Shown here: positions 43,394 to 52,684 of the stretch, piece by piece
How positions within the stretch are numbered: the stretch's first letter is position 1
Layout: every line of letters starts with the position of its first letter
Source: Microvirga rosea
Lineage (GTDB): Bacteria; Pseudomonadota; Alphaproteobacteria; Rhizobiales; Beijerinckiaceae
Direction of reading: 5' to 3'
Assembly (NCBI RefSeq): GCF_020595095.1
Contig: NZ_JAJDOP010000014.1
Span: 1 to 64,000 of the forward strand
Length of the DNA: 64,000 nt
Position numbers and translations under genes: made by a program
Notes under the pieces: generated by a model
Database searches by the model: none
What the model was told of the DNA's origin: nothing
The model's input: the letters and a program-made list of their open reading frames with translations, nothing else

Positions 43394-44341
43394 ATGCTTC
43401 GCTACATTGCCAAACGTATTCTGATCGCTATTCCGACGATACTCATCGTTTCGGTTCTGGTATTCACTTTACAGCAGCTTCTGCCCGGGGACCCCGTTCT
43501 AACCTTGGCCGGCGAAGAACGCGATCCGCAAGTATTGGCATTTCTCCGGGAAAAATATCGCCTCGACGATCCGATTCCGGTTCAGTACTTTGCTTGGTTC
43601 AGCCAGGTTCTCCAGGGAAATCTAGGCATATCGCTGCGGACCGATATTCCTGTCTTACACCTTATCCTTAGCAAGCTGCCCGTCACAATCGAGCTCGCAA
43701 TCTTTGCCATGGTGATTGCTCTTGCCATAGGCATTCCGGCCGGCGTCATCGCTGCTGTACGGAAAGGGACATCAGTCGATTACGCGGCGAACGTCATAGC
43801 CCTTTCCGGACTGTCTATCCCCAATTTCTGGCTCGGGATCCTTCTCATCATGCTGGTTTCCGTCCGCTGGAAACTTCTTCCGGCATCTGGCTTCGTCCCC
43901 CCGAGCGAAGATCTGTGGCTGAATATCAAGACGATGCTCATGCCTGCATTCGTTCTCGGCACCGGCCTTTCGGCCAGCCTGATGCGACATACAAGGAGCG
44001 CCATGCTCGGCGTATTACGTTCTGACTACATTCGAACAGCCAAAGCCAAAGGGCTGCTGAGTCACGTCGTCATCATGAAACATGCATTACGCAACGCTCT
44101 CGTACCGATCATCACTTTATCCACCCTTCTTTTCGGAGAGCTTCTTGCCGGTGCAGTGTTGACTGAACAGATCTTCACGATTCCCGGCTTCGGCAAACTC
44201 ATTGTCGATGCCGTTTTCAATCGGGACTATGCAGTCGTTCAAGGTGTCGTCTTGTGCACTGCCGTGGGCTTTATCGCCATGAACCTTTTGGCTGATGTTC
44301 TGTATGTTCTCGCCAACCCTCGCTTGAGGCACGCTCGATGA
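43394..44341 (+). CDS. Peptide ABC transporter permease (DppB-type)
   Basis: A 315-residue permease with six hydrophobic segments, starting MLRYIAKRILIAIPTILIVS. The conserved N-terminal loop LPGDPVLTLAGEERDP near residue 30, the EAA-type loop SDYIRTAKAKGLLSHVVIMK near 210 and FTIPGFGKLIVDAVFNRDY near 262 are standard for DppB/GsiC. It overlaps the next permease gene by 4 bp. Confidence 0.95.
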   Translation: MLRYIAKRILIAIPTILIVSVLVFTLQQLLPGDPVLTLAGEERDPQVLAFLREKYRLDDPIPVQYFAWFSQVLQGNLGISLRTDIPVLHLILSKLPVTIELAIFAMVIALAIGIPAGVIAAVRKGTSVDYAANVIALSGLSIPNFWLGILLIMLVSVRWKLLPASGFVPPSEDLWLNIKTMLMPAFVLGTGLSASLMRHTRSAMLGVLRSDYIRTAKAKGLLSHVVIMKHALRNALVPIITLSTLLFGELLAGAVLTEQIFTIPGFGKLIVDAVFNRDYAVVQGVVLCTAVGFIAMNLLADVLYVLANPRLRHAR

Positions 44342-45207
44342 CACTGGCACTGACTAACGATGTCGCGCTTCCGCGAAAGCGCAGCAGAGTTTTAAGGAAA
44401 TTTGCCAAGAACAAGGGCGCTCTGTTCGGCGCCGGGATCGTTGCGTTTTTCCTGCTCGTCGCAATTCTCGCCCCGCTCATTGCCACCTTTGACCCGGTGA
44501 AGCCGAGTTTCACGACCATCCGAAAGGCGCCGTCCGCTATCTTCTGGTTCGGGACAGACGAATTAGGGCGCGACGTCTTCACGCGTATGCTCTGGGGCGC
44601 TCGGGCGTCTCTTTCGGCGGGTGTTATTTCAGTCACCATTGCCGTTCTTATCGGCGTCCCGTTCGGTCTCTTGTCCGGATACTTCAGCGGGTGGATCGAT
44701 GCGGTAATATCACGCTCGACGGAGGCGATGCTTGCAATCCCGTTTCTGATTTTTGCCATCGCCCTCGCGGCATTCTTAGGCCCCAGCCTCAGCAACGCGA
44801 TGATAGCGATTGGCCTTTCGGCGGCACCAATCTTCATTCGCCTGACCCGTGGCCAGGTTCTATCCGTCAAATCCGAGGACTATGTCGAGGGCGCGCGGGC
44901 GATCGGATTACCCGACATCTGGATCATCCTGCGCTACATCCTGCCCAACGTCGTCCCACCCATTCTTATCCAAGCGACGCTGACGATTGCCAGCGCCATC
45001 ATCGCAGAGGCGAGCCTCTCCTTCCTTGGCCTTGGGCAGCAACCGCCTAATCCTTCCTGGGGGTCGATGCTGAATACTGCCAAGAACTTTATGGAACAGG
45101 CGCCGTGGATGTCCTTCTTTCCGGGCTCCGCCATCTTTCTCATCGTACTGGGCTTCAACCTTTTGGGAGACGGCCTGCGCGATGCACTTGATCCCCGCGA
45201 GAACTGA
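44338..45207 (+). CDS. Peptide ABC transporter permease (DppC-type)
   Basis: A 289-residue permease. After a basic N-terminus the first helix is GAGIVAFFLLVAILAPLIATF; FGTDELGRDVFTRMLWGARAS near residue 78 and the loop SEDYVEGARAIGLPDIWIIL near 180 are characteristic, and the end LGDGLRDALDPR is the usual DppC/GsiD finish. Pairs with the DppB-type permease. The gamma-glutamyltransferase gene begins 23 bp downstream. Confidence 0.95.
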   Translation: MTLALTNDVALPRKRSRVLRKFAKNKGALFGAGIVAFFLLVAILAPLIATFDPVKPSFTTIRKAPSAIFWFGTDELGRDVFTRMLWGARASLSAGVISVTIAVLIGVPFGLLSGYFSGWIDAVISRSTEAMLAIPFLIFAIALAAFLGPSLSNAMIAIGLSAAPIFIRLTRGQVLSVKSEDYVEGARAIGLPDIWIILRYILPNVVPPILIQATLTIASAIIAEASLSFLGLGQQPPNPSWGSMLNTAKNFMEQAPWMSFFPGSAIFLIVLGFNLLGDGLRDALDPREN

Positions 45208-45229
45208 GTTCTAACATCGGACTACTGCA

Positions 45230-47023
45230 ATGTTCACGACACGACCTGAAATTCTCGGCACCTTCGGTGTCGTCACATCGACCCATTGGCTCGCTTCCGC
45301 AGCCGGAATGGCCATGCTCGAGCGGAACGGCAACGCCTTCGACGCCTGCGTGGCGTCAGGCTTCGTCCTCCAAGTCGTCGAGCCGCATCTGGTAGGACCG
45401 GCAGGCGAAGTTCCGGCAGTCTTCTATTCGGCCCGAACAGGAAAAATTGAAGTCCTTTGTGGTCAGGGCACCGCGCCCAGAGGGGCAACGATCGATCATT
45501 ATAGGCGCGAGGGATTGTCGCTGATCCCCGGCAATGGTCTTTTGGCTACTGTCATACCCGGGGCTTTCGACGCATGGATGATCCTGCTGCGCGATCACGG
45601 GAGCCTGCGTCTGCGCGAGGTTCTCGAACCGGCGATCTATTATGCGGAGCAGGGTCATCCTCTTCTTCCCCGTGTGGCGGACACGATCAAGGGACTTAAA
45701 ACATTTTTCGAGACTGAATGGCCGACATCCGCAGGCGTTTTTCTGCCGCAAGGAAATGCCCCGGAAGCTCGACAGCTATTTCGCAATCCGCAACTTGCCG
45801 AAACCTGGAAGCGTATCCTGCGAGAGGCGGAAGCCAAGGGCGGAAATCGCGAGGCCGAGATAGAAGCAGCTCGGGAAGCATTCTACAAAGGGTTTGTTGC
45901 TGAAGCGATTGATCGCTTCGCGCGTAATCATGAGGTCATGGACCAGTCTGGATCAAGACACCGCGGCGTCATCACAGCAGATGACATGGCCACTTGGTCA
46001 GCGAGCTACGATGTACCGCAGACCTATGACTATCATAATTATAGGGTCAACAAGATCCCTCCCTGGGGCCAAGGGCCCGTCTTCCTGCAGACCTTGTCGC
46101 TATTGAGAGATTTCGACCTGCAAGCCATGGGCCCCACCAGCGCGCCGTTCATCCACACGGTGGTTGAAGCAATGAAGCTGGCTTTTGCAGATCGTGAGGC
46201 CTATTACGGCGACCCGGATTTCGTAAAGGTTCCCATCGAGACTCTCCTGTCGGACAGCTACGCTCGAGAAAGAGCCAAGCTGATCGGCGAGCACGCATCC
46301 CTTGAACTTCGGCCTGGACGTGTCGAAGGCTACGAGCTGCAAGTCGAGCGCACATTACAGGCATTGCGGAATCTATCGACGACGGATCGAAAGATCACAG
46401 GAGGCGAGCCGACACTTGCGTCGATGCGGTCAGCCCGCCGTGGCGACACGGTGCACATTGATGTCGTCGATCGTCACGGAAACATGATCGCCGCGATGCC
46501 GTCGGGCGGATGGTTGCAGTCCTCTCCGGTCATTCCTGAACTTGGCTTTATGCTGAATTCCCGCGCCCAGATGTTCTGGCTGGAATCGGGCCTTCCGGCG
46601 AGCCTGGAGCCGGGCAAGCGTCCCAGAACCACCCTGACCCCTACCCTCGCGGAGAAGGACGGCGAACCCTATATGGTTTTTGGCTCGCCAGGTGGCGACC
46701 AACAGGAGCAGTGGCAATTGTTACTGTTTCTGCGCCATGTGCATCATGGCCTCAACCTGCAGGAGGCGATCGACCTGCCGATGGCGCATACGGCTCACTT
46801 CCCGTCGTCGTTCTATCCACGGGAGCAGAAGCCAGGCCACCTCGCCATTGAGGAAACATTCGGAAAAGACGTTATCGATGAGCTGCGCGGGCGCGGGCAC
46901 GATGTGGAAGCCATGCCTGCTTGGACGGTCGGCCGCCTCGTTGCCGCCAGCCGGGACAAGGATGGCATCCTTCACGGCGCGGCAACTCCACGCCTGATGC
47001 AAGCTTATGCGGTAGGACGATGA
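45230..47023 (+). CDS. Gamma-glutamyltransferase family protein
   Basis: A 597-residue Ntn-hydrolase that cleaves or transfers gamma-glutamyl groups from glutathione and related compounds. The large-subunit part shows STHWLASAAGMAMLERNGNA near residue 18 and GLLATVIPGAFDAW near 103; the predicted autoprocessing nucleophile is Thr407 in RRGDTVHIDVVDRHGNM, with the small subunit continuing through PRTTLTPTLAEKDG and FGSPGGDQQ near 484. No signal peptide is evident, so a cytoplasmic location is likely, in contrast with periplasmic E. coli GGT. It ends the peptide-importer operon and would process the imported substrate. Confidence 0.9.
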   Translation: MFTTRPEILGTFGVVTSTHWLASAAGMAMLERNGNAFDACVASGFVLQVVEPHLVGPAGEVPAVFYSARTGKIEVLCGQGTAPRGATIDHYRREGLSLIPGNGLLATVIPGAFDAWMILLRDHGSLRLREVLEPAIYYAEQGHPLLPRVADTIKGLKTFFETEWPTSAGVFLPQGNAPEARQLFRNPQLAETWKRILREAEAKGGNREAEIEAAREAFYKGFVAEAIDRFARNHEVMDQSGSRHRGVITADDMATWSASYDVPQTYDYHNYRVNKIPPWGQGPVFLQTLSLLRDFDLQAMGPTSAPFIHTVVEAMKLAFADREAYYGDPDFVKVPIETLLSDSYARERAKLIGEHASLELRPGRVEGYELQVERTLQALRNLSTTDRKITGGEPTLASMRSARRGDTVHIDVVDRHGNMIAAMPSGGWLQSSPVIPELGFMLNSRAQMFWLESGLPASLEPGKRPRTTLTPTLAEKDGEPYMVFGSPGGDQQEQWQLLLFLRHVHHGLNLQEAIDLPMAHTAHFPSSFYPREQKPGHLAIEETFGKDVIDELRGRGHDVEAMPAWTVGRLVAASRDKDGILHGAATPRLMQAYAVGR

Positions 47024-47035
47024 CTTCTGAGAGCG

Positions 47036-48277
47036 CTACCGGTCAAGGACCCGCTCGTCAGAGATGACTTTTCCATCGTTGGGAAGACTAGCTGGAGGGA
47101 CGAGCTCGACCCGTCCCTTCAGCTTAGTGAGGTCTTGCAATGTGGCGGCTAACACCGGGGACAAGCCGGGATCATGCCCCGAGGTTTCGACCTTGAGGGT
47201 CATTATGTCGGTTTCGTTTTCTCGACTAACCACGAGACGAAGGCGGCCGAGACCGGGATGGCGCCGAGCGAGCTCGGCAATCTGCTCAGGTCGAACAAAC
47301 ATACCTTTGATCTTGGTGGCCTGATCAGCGCGCCCCATCCAGCCTTTGATCCGCATATTCGTGCGGCCGCAAGAGCTCATTCCGGGAGCGACCGCCGTTA
47401 AATCGCCAAGCGCCAATCTGACCCAGGGGCGATGGTAGCTAAGCGTCGTTACGACGATTTCACCCACATCTCCAACAGGAACCGGATCGCCCGTTCCGGG
47501 ACGAACGATCTCGACGATGATGTTCTCATTAACGATGAGGCCCTCGCGTGCGGCCGTCTCGTAAGCGATGAATCCAAGGTCAGCGGTTGCGTAAGCCTGA
47601 AACGCCGCAATTCCTCGCTGGGAAAATTCCTCCTGCAGTGACTTTGGGAAGGCCGCTCCGGATACGACTGCGCAACGAATGGAGGAAATGTCTCGTTTGG
47701 ATTGGTCAGCACCGTCCGCCAGGATCTTGAGAAAGTCAGGAGTTCCGAGATACGCAGTTGGCCGGTAGGCCTCGATCAACTCGTATTGCTGCTCAGTGTT
47801 CCCGGGCCCGGCTGGAATCACCGTGCACCCAAGAGCCCTGGCGCCGGAGTCCATGATGAAGCCCCCGGGTGTCATGTGATAGCTCAATGTGTTGATGACG
47901 ACATCGCCACGGCGGAGTCCTGCTGCGTAAAGACCTCGGGCTGCCCACCAGGGATCCGGCTCTGCGACCTCTGCTTCGAAGATTGGGCCTGGCGATGTGA
48001 AAAACCGGGAAAAGGAAGTCGCCTCCCCTGGCACAAGACCACCAAAAGGCAACTCACCTTTCTGAAGGGTGGAGAGATCTGATTTTCGCAAGACCGGCAA
48101 ACGGGATAGCGCTTCCCGACTTGTTATCGCTTCGGGAACGATATCCTTCAGATGCTTCTCGTATCGCGGCGCCTGCATCGCACGCCTCAAGATATCAGGT
48201 AAGGCTCGGAACAGACCCGCTTCACGAGCTGCAGGGTCACGCGTCTCAAGTGCATCGTAGAAGCTGGTCATGCTCAT
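47036..48277 (-). CDS. Phenylacetate-CoA ligase-like AMP-forming enzyme (PaaK family)
   Basis: A 413-residue adenylate-forming protein. PaaK-family order is visible: RLPVLRKSDLSTLQKGELPF near residue 58, FTSPGPIFEAE near 91 in the phosphate-binding region, AYLGTPDFLKILADGAD near 174, FQAYATADLGFIAYE near 223 and the C-terminal GRADQATKIKGMFVRPEQIAEL near 318, a typical PaaK closing domain. It would activate an aryl or acyl acid to its CoA ester. It follows the LivF-like ATPase on the minus strand as the last gene of the second liv-type operon. True substrate unknown. Confidence 0.85.
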   Translation of the reverse strand: MSMTSFYDALETRDPAAREAGLFRALPDILRRAMQAPRYEKHLKDIVPEAITSREALSRLPVLRKSDLSTLQKGELPFGGLVPGEATSFSRFFTSPGPIFEAEVAEPDPWWAARGLYAAGLRRGDVVINTLSYHMTPGGFIMDSGARALGCTVIPAGPGNTEQQYELIEAYRPTAYLGTPDFLKILADGADQSKRDISSIRCAVVSGAAFPKSLQEEFSQRGIAAFQAYATADLGFIAYETAAREGLIVNENIIVEIVRPGTGDPVPVGDVGEIVVTTLSYHRPWVRLALGDLTAVAPGMSSCGRTNMRIKGWMGRADQATKIKGMFVRPEQIAELARRHPGLGRLRLVVSRENETDIMTLKVETSGHDPGLSPVLAATLQDLTKLKGRVELVPPASLPNDGKVISDERVLDR

Positions 48278-48304
48278 TCCTCGTACGTCCCGGCAATGTC
48301 GCCT

Positions 48305-49198
48305 TCAAGCGAGCCAGCGCTTACGGCGCTTATAGCTCTTGACCTCGCAAAAGGACTTTCGATCTCCCTCTGACACGCCAAGATAGAACTCTTTGACATC
48401 CTCGTTCTCACGCAGCATGGAGGCCGGTCCGTCCATAACGACACGGCCAGTCTCAAGAATATAGCCATATGTTGCGTACTTCAGAGCCATGTTGGTGTTC
48501 TGTTCGGCCAGGAGAAATGACACGCCCTCGGTCGCGTTCAGTTTGCGGACGATTTCAAAGATCTCCTCCACAATTTGCGGCGCAAGACCCATGGAGGGCT
48601 CATCCAACAGGATCATCTTCGGGCGAGACATCATGGCTCTTCCGATAGCGCACATTTGTTGCTCGCCACCGGACGTGTAACCTGCCATTGACTGGCGGCG
48701 CTGCTTCAAACGGGGAAAGTACTCGTAGATCGCCTCCAGATCCTGACGGATTGCAGCGCTCCCATCGCGGCGCGTGAACGCTCCTGTGAGGAGATTTTCC
48801 TCGATTGTGAGATGTCCGAAACAGTGCCTGCCTTCGAGGACCTGAATACATCCCAAACGCACCAGTTCATTTGCAGACAGGCGATCGACCCGCGCACCCT
48901 CGAACTCGACCGTTCCTTTCGTCACCTCCCCCCGTTCCGCCTTCAGGAGGTTAGAGATCGCCTTTAACGTTGTCGTCTTGCCCGCTCCATTAGCGCCAAG
49001 AAGAGCCACGATCCCTCCACGGGGGACATTCAAAGATACGCCTTTCAGAACAAGAATGACATGGTCATAAATGACCTCGATGTTGTTCACAGACAAAATG
49101 AGCTCACCGGGACGCCGGTCACGCCCCTCTGCAATTGAAGCGGCTTCACTCAACAACGCCTCCTTGCTGTTGCGGACAGGATTTCCTCCTGCCCGCAT
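48305..49198 (-). CDS. Branched-chain-type ABC transporter ATP-binding protein (LivF-like)
   Basis: A 297-residue ATPase of the second liv-type importer. Walker A LLGANGAGKTTTLKAISNLL near residue 69, signature TSGGEQQMCAIGRAMMSRP near 170 and Walker B ILLDEPSMGLAPQIVEEIF near 192. It is about 45 residues longer at the N-terminus than usual LivF. AAGGAGG lies inside this extension, so translation may start at a TTG near 49153 instead. Gene order on the minus strand is CoA ligase, LivG, LivH, LivM, binding protein, LivF, PaaK-like. Confidence 0.9.
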   Translation of the reverse strand: MRAGGNPVRNSKEALLSEAASIAEGRDRRPGELILSVNNIEVIYDHVILVLKGVSLNVPRGGIVALLGANGAGKTTTLKAISNLLKAERGEVTKGTVEFEGARVDRLSANELVRLGCIQVLEGRHCFGHLTIEENLLTGAFTRRDGSAAIRQDLEAIYEYFPRLKQRRQSMAGYTSGGEQQMCAIGRAMMSRPKMILLDEPSMGLAPQIVEEIFEIVRKLNATEGVSFLLAEQNTNMALKYATYGYILETGRVVMDGPASMLRENEDVKEFYLGVSEGDRKSFCEVKSYKRRKRWLA

Positions 49199-49216
49199 TG
49201 AACTTTTACATAGAAG

Positions 49217-50539
49217 CTAGCTCGCCTTGTCGCAGGTCTCGGTTCTCTTGGGCCAACCTGCGTTTTTCTCAGCATAATCCTTTGCCGCCGCTTCGAGCTG
49301 CGCGCGAACACGGTCTCCCATCGGCTCGATTGGGTCCGAGATCTTGGTCCACTTGCTGCCGTCCCACTCCTGCATAAAAGCCGGACGGTGTCCGTTGTGA
49401 TCCGTGCAGGAAAGAGCAATCGAGTCAGTAAATCCCTCAAGACCTAAGGCCTTGAGACGTGCGGCGTCCAGATTGATCGTCTCCATGCCGCGGCGGACGT
49501 CTTCGCCGCTGACGACTTTCTTTCCTGTCAGCTTCTGCGCATTCGCGATGGCCTCTGCAATCAGCAGCGAGTTGTAGACGCCACGATTGTAGAGAAGCTC
49601 GCCGACCTTGTCCTTGGACGTCTTGGACAAACCTTTGTCGACGACGTTCTTCATGATGTCCTGGAGGGCCGGATAGGTCGCACCGACACCATGCCAATTC
49701 AGCATCTTGAAGCCCTTGGCTCCTGCGCCGCCACTTCTTGCATCGTCTTCACTGGGCCACCACACCGACAGAAACTTGTCCATAGGATACCCGGAACGCA
49801 CGGCCTCCTTGATGGCTCCTCCGTTCATCGACCCCCAGCCCCACATAATCATGTAATCCGGTCGATCGCGACGAACGCTCAGCCACTGCGAAGACTGATT
49901 TTGCATATCTTGCGCCGCAACGGGATACAGCTTGGCCTCGAAACCCAGCTCCTTGGCCAGTTCCTCGAGAAGCGGGATAGGCTCCTTTCCGAAGCTGGCA
50001 TCCAAGTGAAGAAACCCGACTTTCTTGCCTTTCAGCTTATCGAGCCCGCCCTCTTTCTCGCCGATGAACTTGATGATCATCGACATGCCGTCCCAATAGG
50101 TGCTCGGGGGGTTGAAGACCCACGGGAAAATGTCCCCGCGCGCCGAGGCGGAAAGGCCATAGGCCATCGACAGGATCGGAATCTTGTCCACCGCAGCTCG
50201 GGGGATCAGGGGGAGAGTGATACCGGTGGACCATGGATTGACGATGACAGGGTTTTTACCCTTCACGGCCTCATAGCACTCGACGCCCTTCTTCGTATCA
50301 TATCCGGTCTCGCATTCTTCAATCACGAGCTTCACGCCGCCGATACCGCCATCACGCTGGTTCAGCATCTCGAGGTAGTCGTGCATGCCATCTGCGATAT
50401 ACGTGCCTGATCCGGCGAACGGACCGGTTCTGTACGTGAAGAGAGGCACGTAGATCGAATCTTGAGCAGCGGCCGGAAGGGCCGCGCCTCCCAACAGCGT
50501 CGCGACAACCAATCCAAGACTTAGACTACGAAGTGACAT
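49217..50539 (-). CDS. Branched-chain-type ABC transporter substrate-binding protein
   Basis: A 440-residue periplasmic binding protein. The ATG at 50539 (MSLRSLSLGLVVATLLGGAA) is preferred because GGAGG sits 8 bp upstream, whereas the ATGs at 50545 and 50554 lie too close to it or before it. The signal peptide ends at ALPAAAQ. Family parts: FTYRTGPFAGSGTYIADGM near 30, GGVKLVIEECETGYDTKKG near 62 and FLHLDASFGKEPIPLLEEL near 175. The group is usually found with CoA ligases and is thought to bind aromatic or aliphatic acids. Ligand not determinable here. Confidence 0.92.
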   Translation of the reverse strand: MSLRSLSLGLVVATLLGGAALPAAAQDSIYVPLFTYRTGPFAGSGTYIADGMHDYLEMLNQRDGGIGGVKLVIEECETGYDTKKGVECYEAVKGKNPVIVNPWSTGITLPLIPRAAVDKIPILSMAYGLSASARGDIFPWVFNPPSTYWDGMSMIIKFIGEKEGGLDKLKGKKVGFLHLDASFGKEPIPLLEELAKELGFEAKLYPVAAQDMQNQSSQWLSVRRDRPDYMIMWGWGSMNGGAIKEAVRSGYPMDKFLSVWWPSEDDARSGGAGAKGFKMLNWHGVGATYPALQDIMKNVVDKGLSKTSKDKVGELLYNRGVYNSLLIAEAIANAQKLTGKKVVSGEDVRRGMETINLDAARLKALGLEGFTDSIALSCTDHNGHRPAFMQEWDGSKWTKISDPIEPMGDRVRAQLEAAAKDYAEKNAGWPKRTETCDKAS

Positions 50540-50620
50540 CTTCATTCCTCCCATGTTGTCCGGTCGATCCGGTCTTTTCCTTTAGCGTCTCCTGAGTGGA
50601 AACTCGTGGGATGGCCGCCC

Positions 50621-51706
50621 TCAATAGGGAAACGGCCAGACCAGGAGCTTCTGTTTTCCGATCTGCCAGAGCCGTGCCAGCCCGTGCGGCTCCACAATCA
50701 GGAAAAAGATAATCAGAGCACCGACGATCATGAAGCGCAGATGTTCAATCGTTTCCGCTCCGATTGCGATGCCGAAAGGAGCAAGCATTATCGGCAGCAC
50801 GATCCCGAGAAGAATTGGCATGATGAAAATAAGCGCCGCCCCAAAAAATGATCCGATAAGACTCCCAAGCCCACCGATGATCACCATGAAGAGAATAAAG
50901 AACGACTGATTGATGTTGAAGACGTCGTACTCCGCTCCGCCATACCACAGAAATACCATGAGCGCGCCCGCGACACCGCAATAATAGGACGAAACGGCGA
51001 ATGCGAGGAGCTTTGTCTGAAGGAGCCGAATACCCATCAGTTCGGCCGCCAGATCCATATCGCGGACAGCAATCCACATGCGGCCGATACGTCCGCGAAC
51101 GAGATTGGACGCAACCCAGGTCAAGACGATAACGAGAGTGAGAACCACGATATAGCGCGTCTGCGGTGTCGCCGTTGCCCCAACCACGGGAACTCCGAAG
51201 AGGGTGCGAAGCGGTGCATCCAATGCCCCTGAGACGTTGTAGTTGACCAGCCACGGAATGCGAATGAAGCACCACTGGAGAAAGAACTGCGCCGCCAGGG
51301 TGGCGACGGCAAGGTAGAAACCTTTAATGCGCAGGGATGGAAGACCAAAGAGAGTGCCGACCGCAGCAGAAAAGAAGCCTGAGACCAGAATCCAAACAAT
51401 GACGTTTATATCGGGAAATGCCGTCATCAGCTTATAGCAGGCATATGCTCCGACACCCATGAACGCACCGGTGCCGAGTGAGAGCTGCCCCGCATAGCCT
51501 GTAAGGAGATTGAGACCTATCGCGGCAAGCGCGAAAACCAGGAATGGGATCAGCACGGCCTGCAATAGGAAGTCGCTGCCCATGAAGGCGAGCGCATAGG
51601 CCATGAGAATGATCACCGCCAAGCCGGCGCGGTCTTCCTTCAGTCGGAAGACCACCATGTCGGACGCATATGTACTCTTGAACTGCCCGGCCTCACGATA
51701 GAGCAC
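50621..51706 (-). CDS. Branched-chain-type ABC transporter permease (LivM-like)
   Basis: A 361-residue permease, starting MLYREAGQFKSTYASDM before the first helix near residue 30. Conserved stretches are LNLLTGYAGQLSLGTGAFMG near 62, WIAVRDMDLAAELMGIRLLQ near 210 and IIGGLGSLIGSFFGAALIF near 280. It is somewhat longer than the first-operon LivM because of its N-terminal segment. Follows the LivH-like gene after 12 bp. Confidence 0.93.
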   Translation of the reverse strand: MLYREAGQFKSTYASDMVVFRLKEDRAGLAVIILMAYALAFMGSDFLLQAVLIPFLVFALAAIGLNLLTGYAGQLSLGTGAFMGVGAYACYKLMTAFPDINVIVWILVSGFFSAAVGTLFGLPSLRIKGFYLAVATLAAQFFLQWCFIRIPWLVNYNVSGALDAPLRTLFGVPVVGATATPQTRYIVVLTLVIVLTWVASNLVRGRIGRMWIAVRDMDLAAELMGIRLLQTKLLAFAVSSYYCGVAGALMVFLWYGGAEYDVFNINQSFFILFMVIIGGLGSLIGSFFGAALIFIMPILLGIVLPIMLAPFGIAIGAETIEHLRFMIVGALIIFFLIVEPHGLARLWQIGKQKLLVWPFPY

Positions 51707-51718
51707 GCAGGATCCTCC

Positions 51719-52675
51719 TCATATTCTCTCGATGATACGCTCTCCGAAGAGCCCCTGTGGTCTATAGAGAAGGAACAGAAGAGCGATGACGTAAGCGAGC
51801 CATGTGTCGATCCCGCCTCCGAGCAGCGGGCCCCAATAGAACTCGCCGATCTTCTCCCCGATGCCGACGATCAGCCCGCCGATGATGGCTCCTGGTATCG
51901 AGGTGAACCCACCCAGAATGAGGACTGGGAGCGCCTTCAGCGCGATGATCTGGAGCGAGAAGGAAACGCCTGAACGCGCGCCCCACATGATGCCGGCGAC
52001 AAGCGCCACAATTCCGGCTGCAAACCAAACAATGACCCAGATCTGGTTCAGTGAAATGCCGACCGACAGGGCGGCCTTATGGCTATCGGCCACCGCTCTC
52101 AAAGCGCGCCCGATCCGTGTCTTCGAGAAAAAGACGGCCAGTATGGCAATGATGATCGATGCTATGATCGCAGCCGCAATATCGAGATGCTGGAAGCGCA
52201 CCGGGCCGCCCAAAAGGGTGAGCTCCGTTGTGCCCTGCGGCAGGTAGAGGGCTCCGGTGATCATTTCCTTGGGCGAACCGCCGAAGATGAGTTCGCCGAG
52301 CCCGATCAACAGGTAAGTCAGGCCGAATGTCGCCATGAACAGAATGATGTCGGGCTGATTCACGAGGGGCCTGAGGATGATCCGCTCGACAGCGAAAGCA
52401 AGAAGCAGCATGACCGCTCCCGCCAGCACCAGCGCCAAGAGGGCCGGAACTCCCTTCTCATAGAGGCCGACCAAAGTGAGGGCGGCAAAGACAACCATGA
52501 TTCCCTGGGCGAAATTGAAAACTCCCGAGGCCTTGAAGATCAACACGAAGCCGAGAGCGATCAGTGCATAGAGAACACCCGACACAAGCCCTTCCCAGAG
52601 CGTCTGCAGAAGGAGGTCCGGGGCCTCTCCCATGAACACGAAAGGTTCGATGAGAACCTTATAAAGGACGTCCAT
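51719..52675 (-). CDS. Branched-chain-type ABC transporter permease (LivH-like)
   Basis: A 318-residue permease; ATG at 52675 with GAGGAA upstream (a GTG at 52678 is possible). Marks are LVSGVLYALIALGFVLIFKA near residue 30, GVFNFAQGIMVVF near 51, the loop TRIGRALRAVADSHKAALSV near 185 and LGGFTSIPGAIIGGLIVGIG near 253. It forms the membrane channel with the LivM-like protein. Confidence 0.93.
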   Translation of the reverse strand: MDVLYKVLIEPFVFMGEAPDLLLQTLWEGLVSGVLYALIALGFVLIFKASGVFNFAQGIMVVFAALTLVGLYEKGVPALLALVLAGAVMLLLAFAVERIILRPLVNQPDIILFMATFGLTYLLIGLGELIFGGSPKEMITGALYLPQGTTELTLLGGPVRFQHLDIAAAIIASIIIAILAVFFSKTRIGRALRAVADSHKAALSVGISLNQIWVIVWFAAGIVALVAGIMWGARSGVSFSLQIIALKALPVLILGGFTSIPGAIIGGLIVGIGEKIGEFYWGPLLGGGIDTWLAYVIALLFLLYRPQGLFGERIIERI

Positions 52676-52684
52676 CACGGTTCC

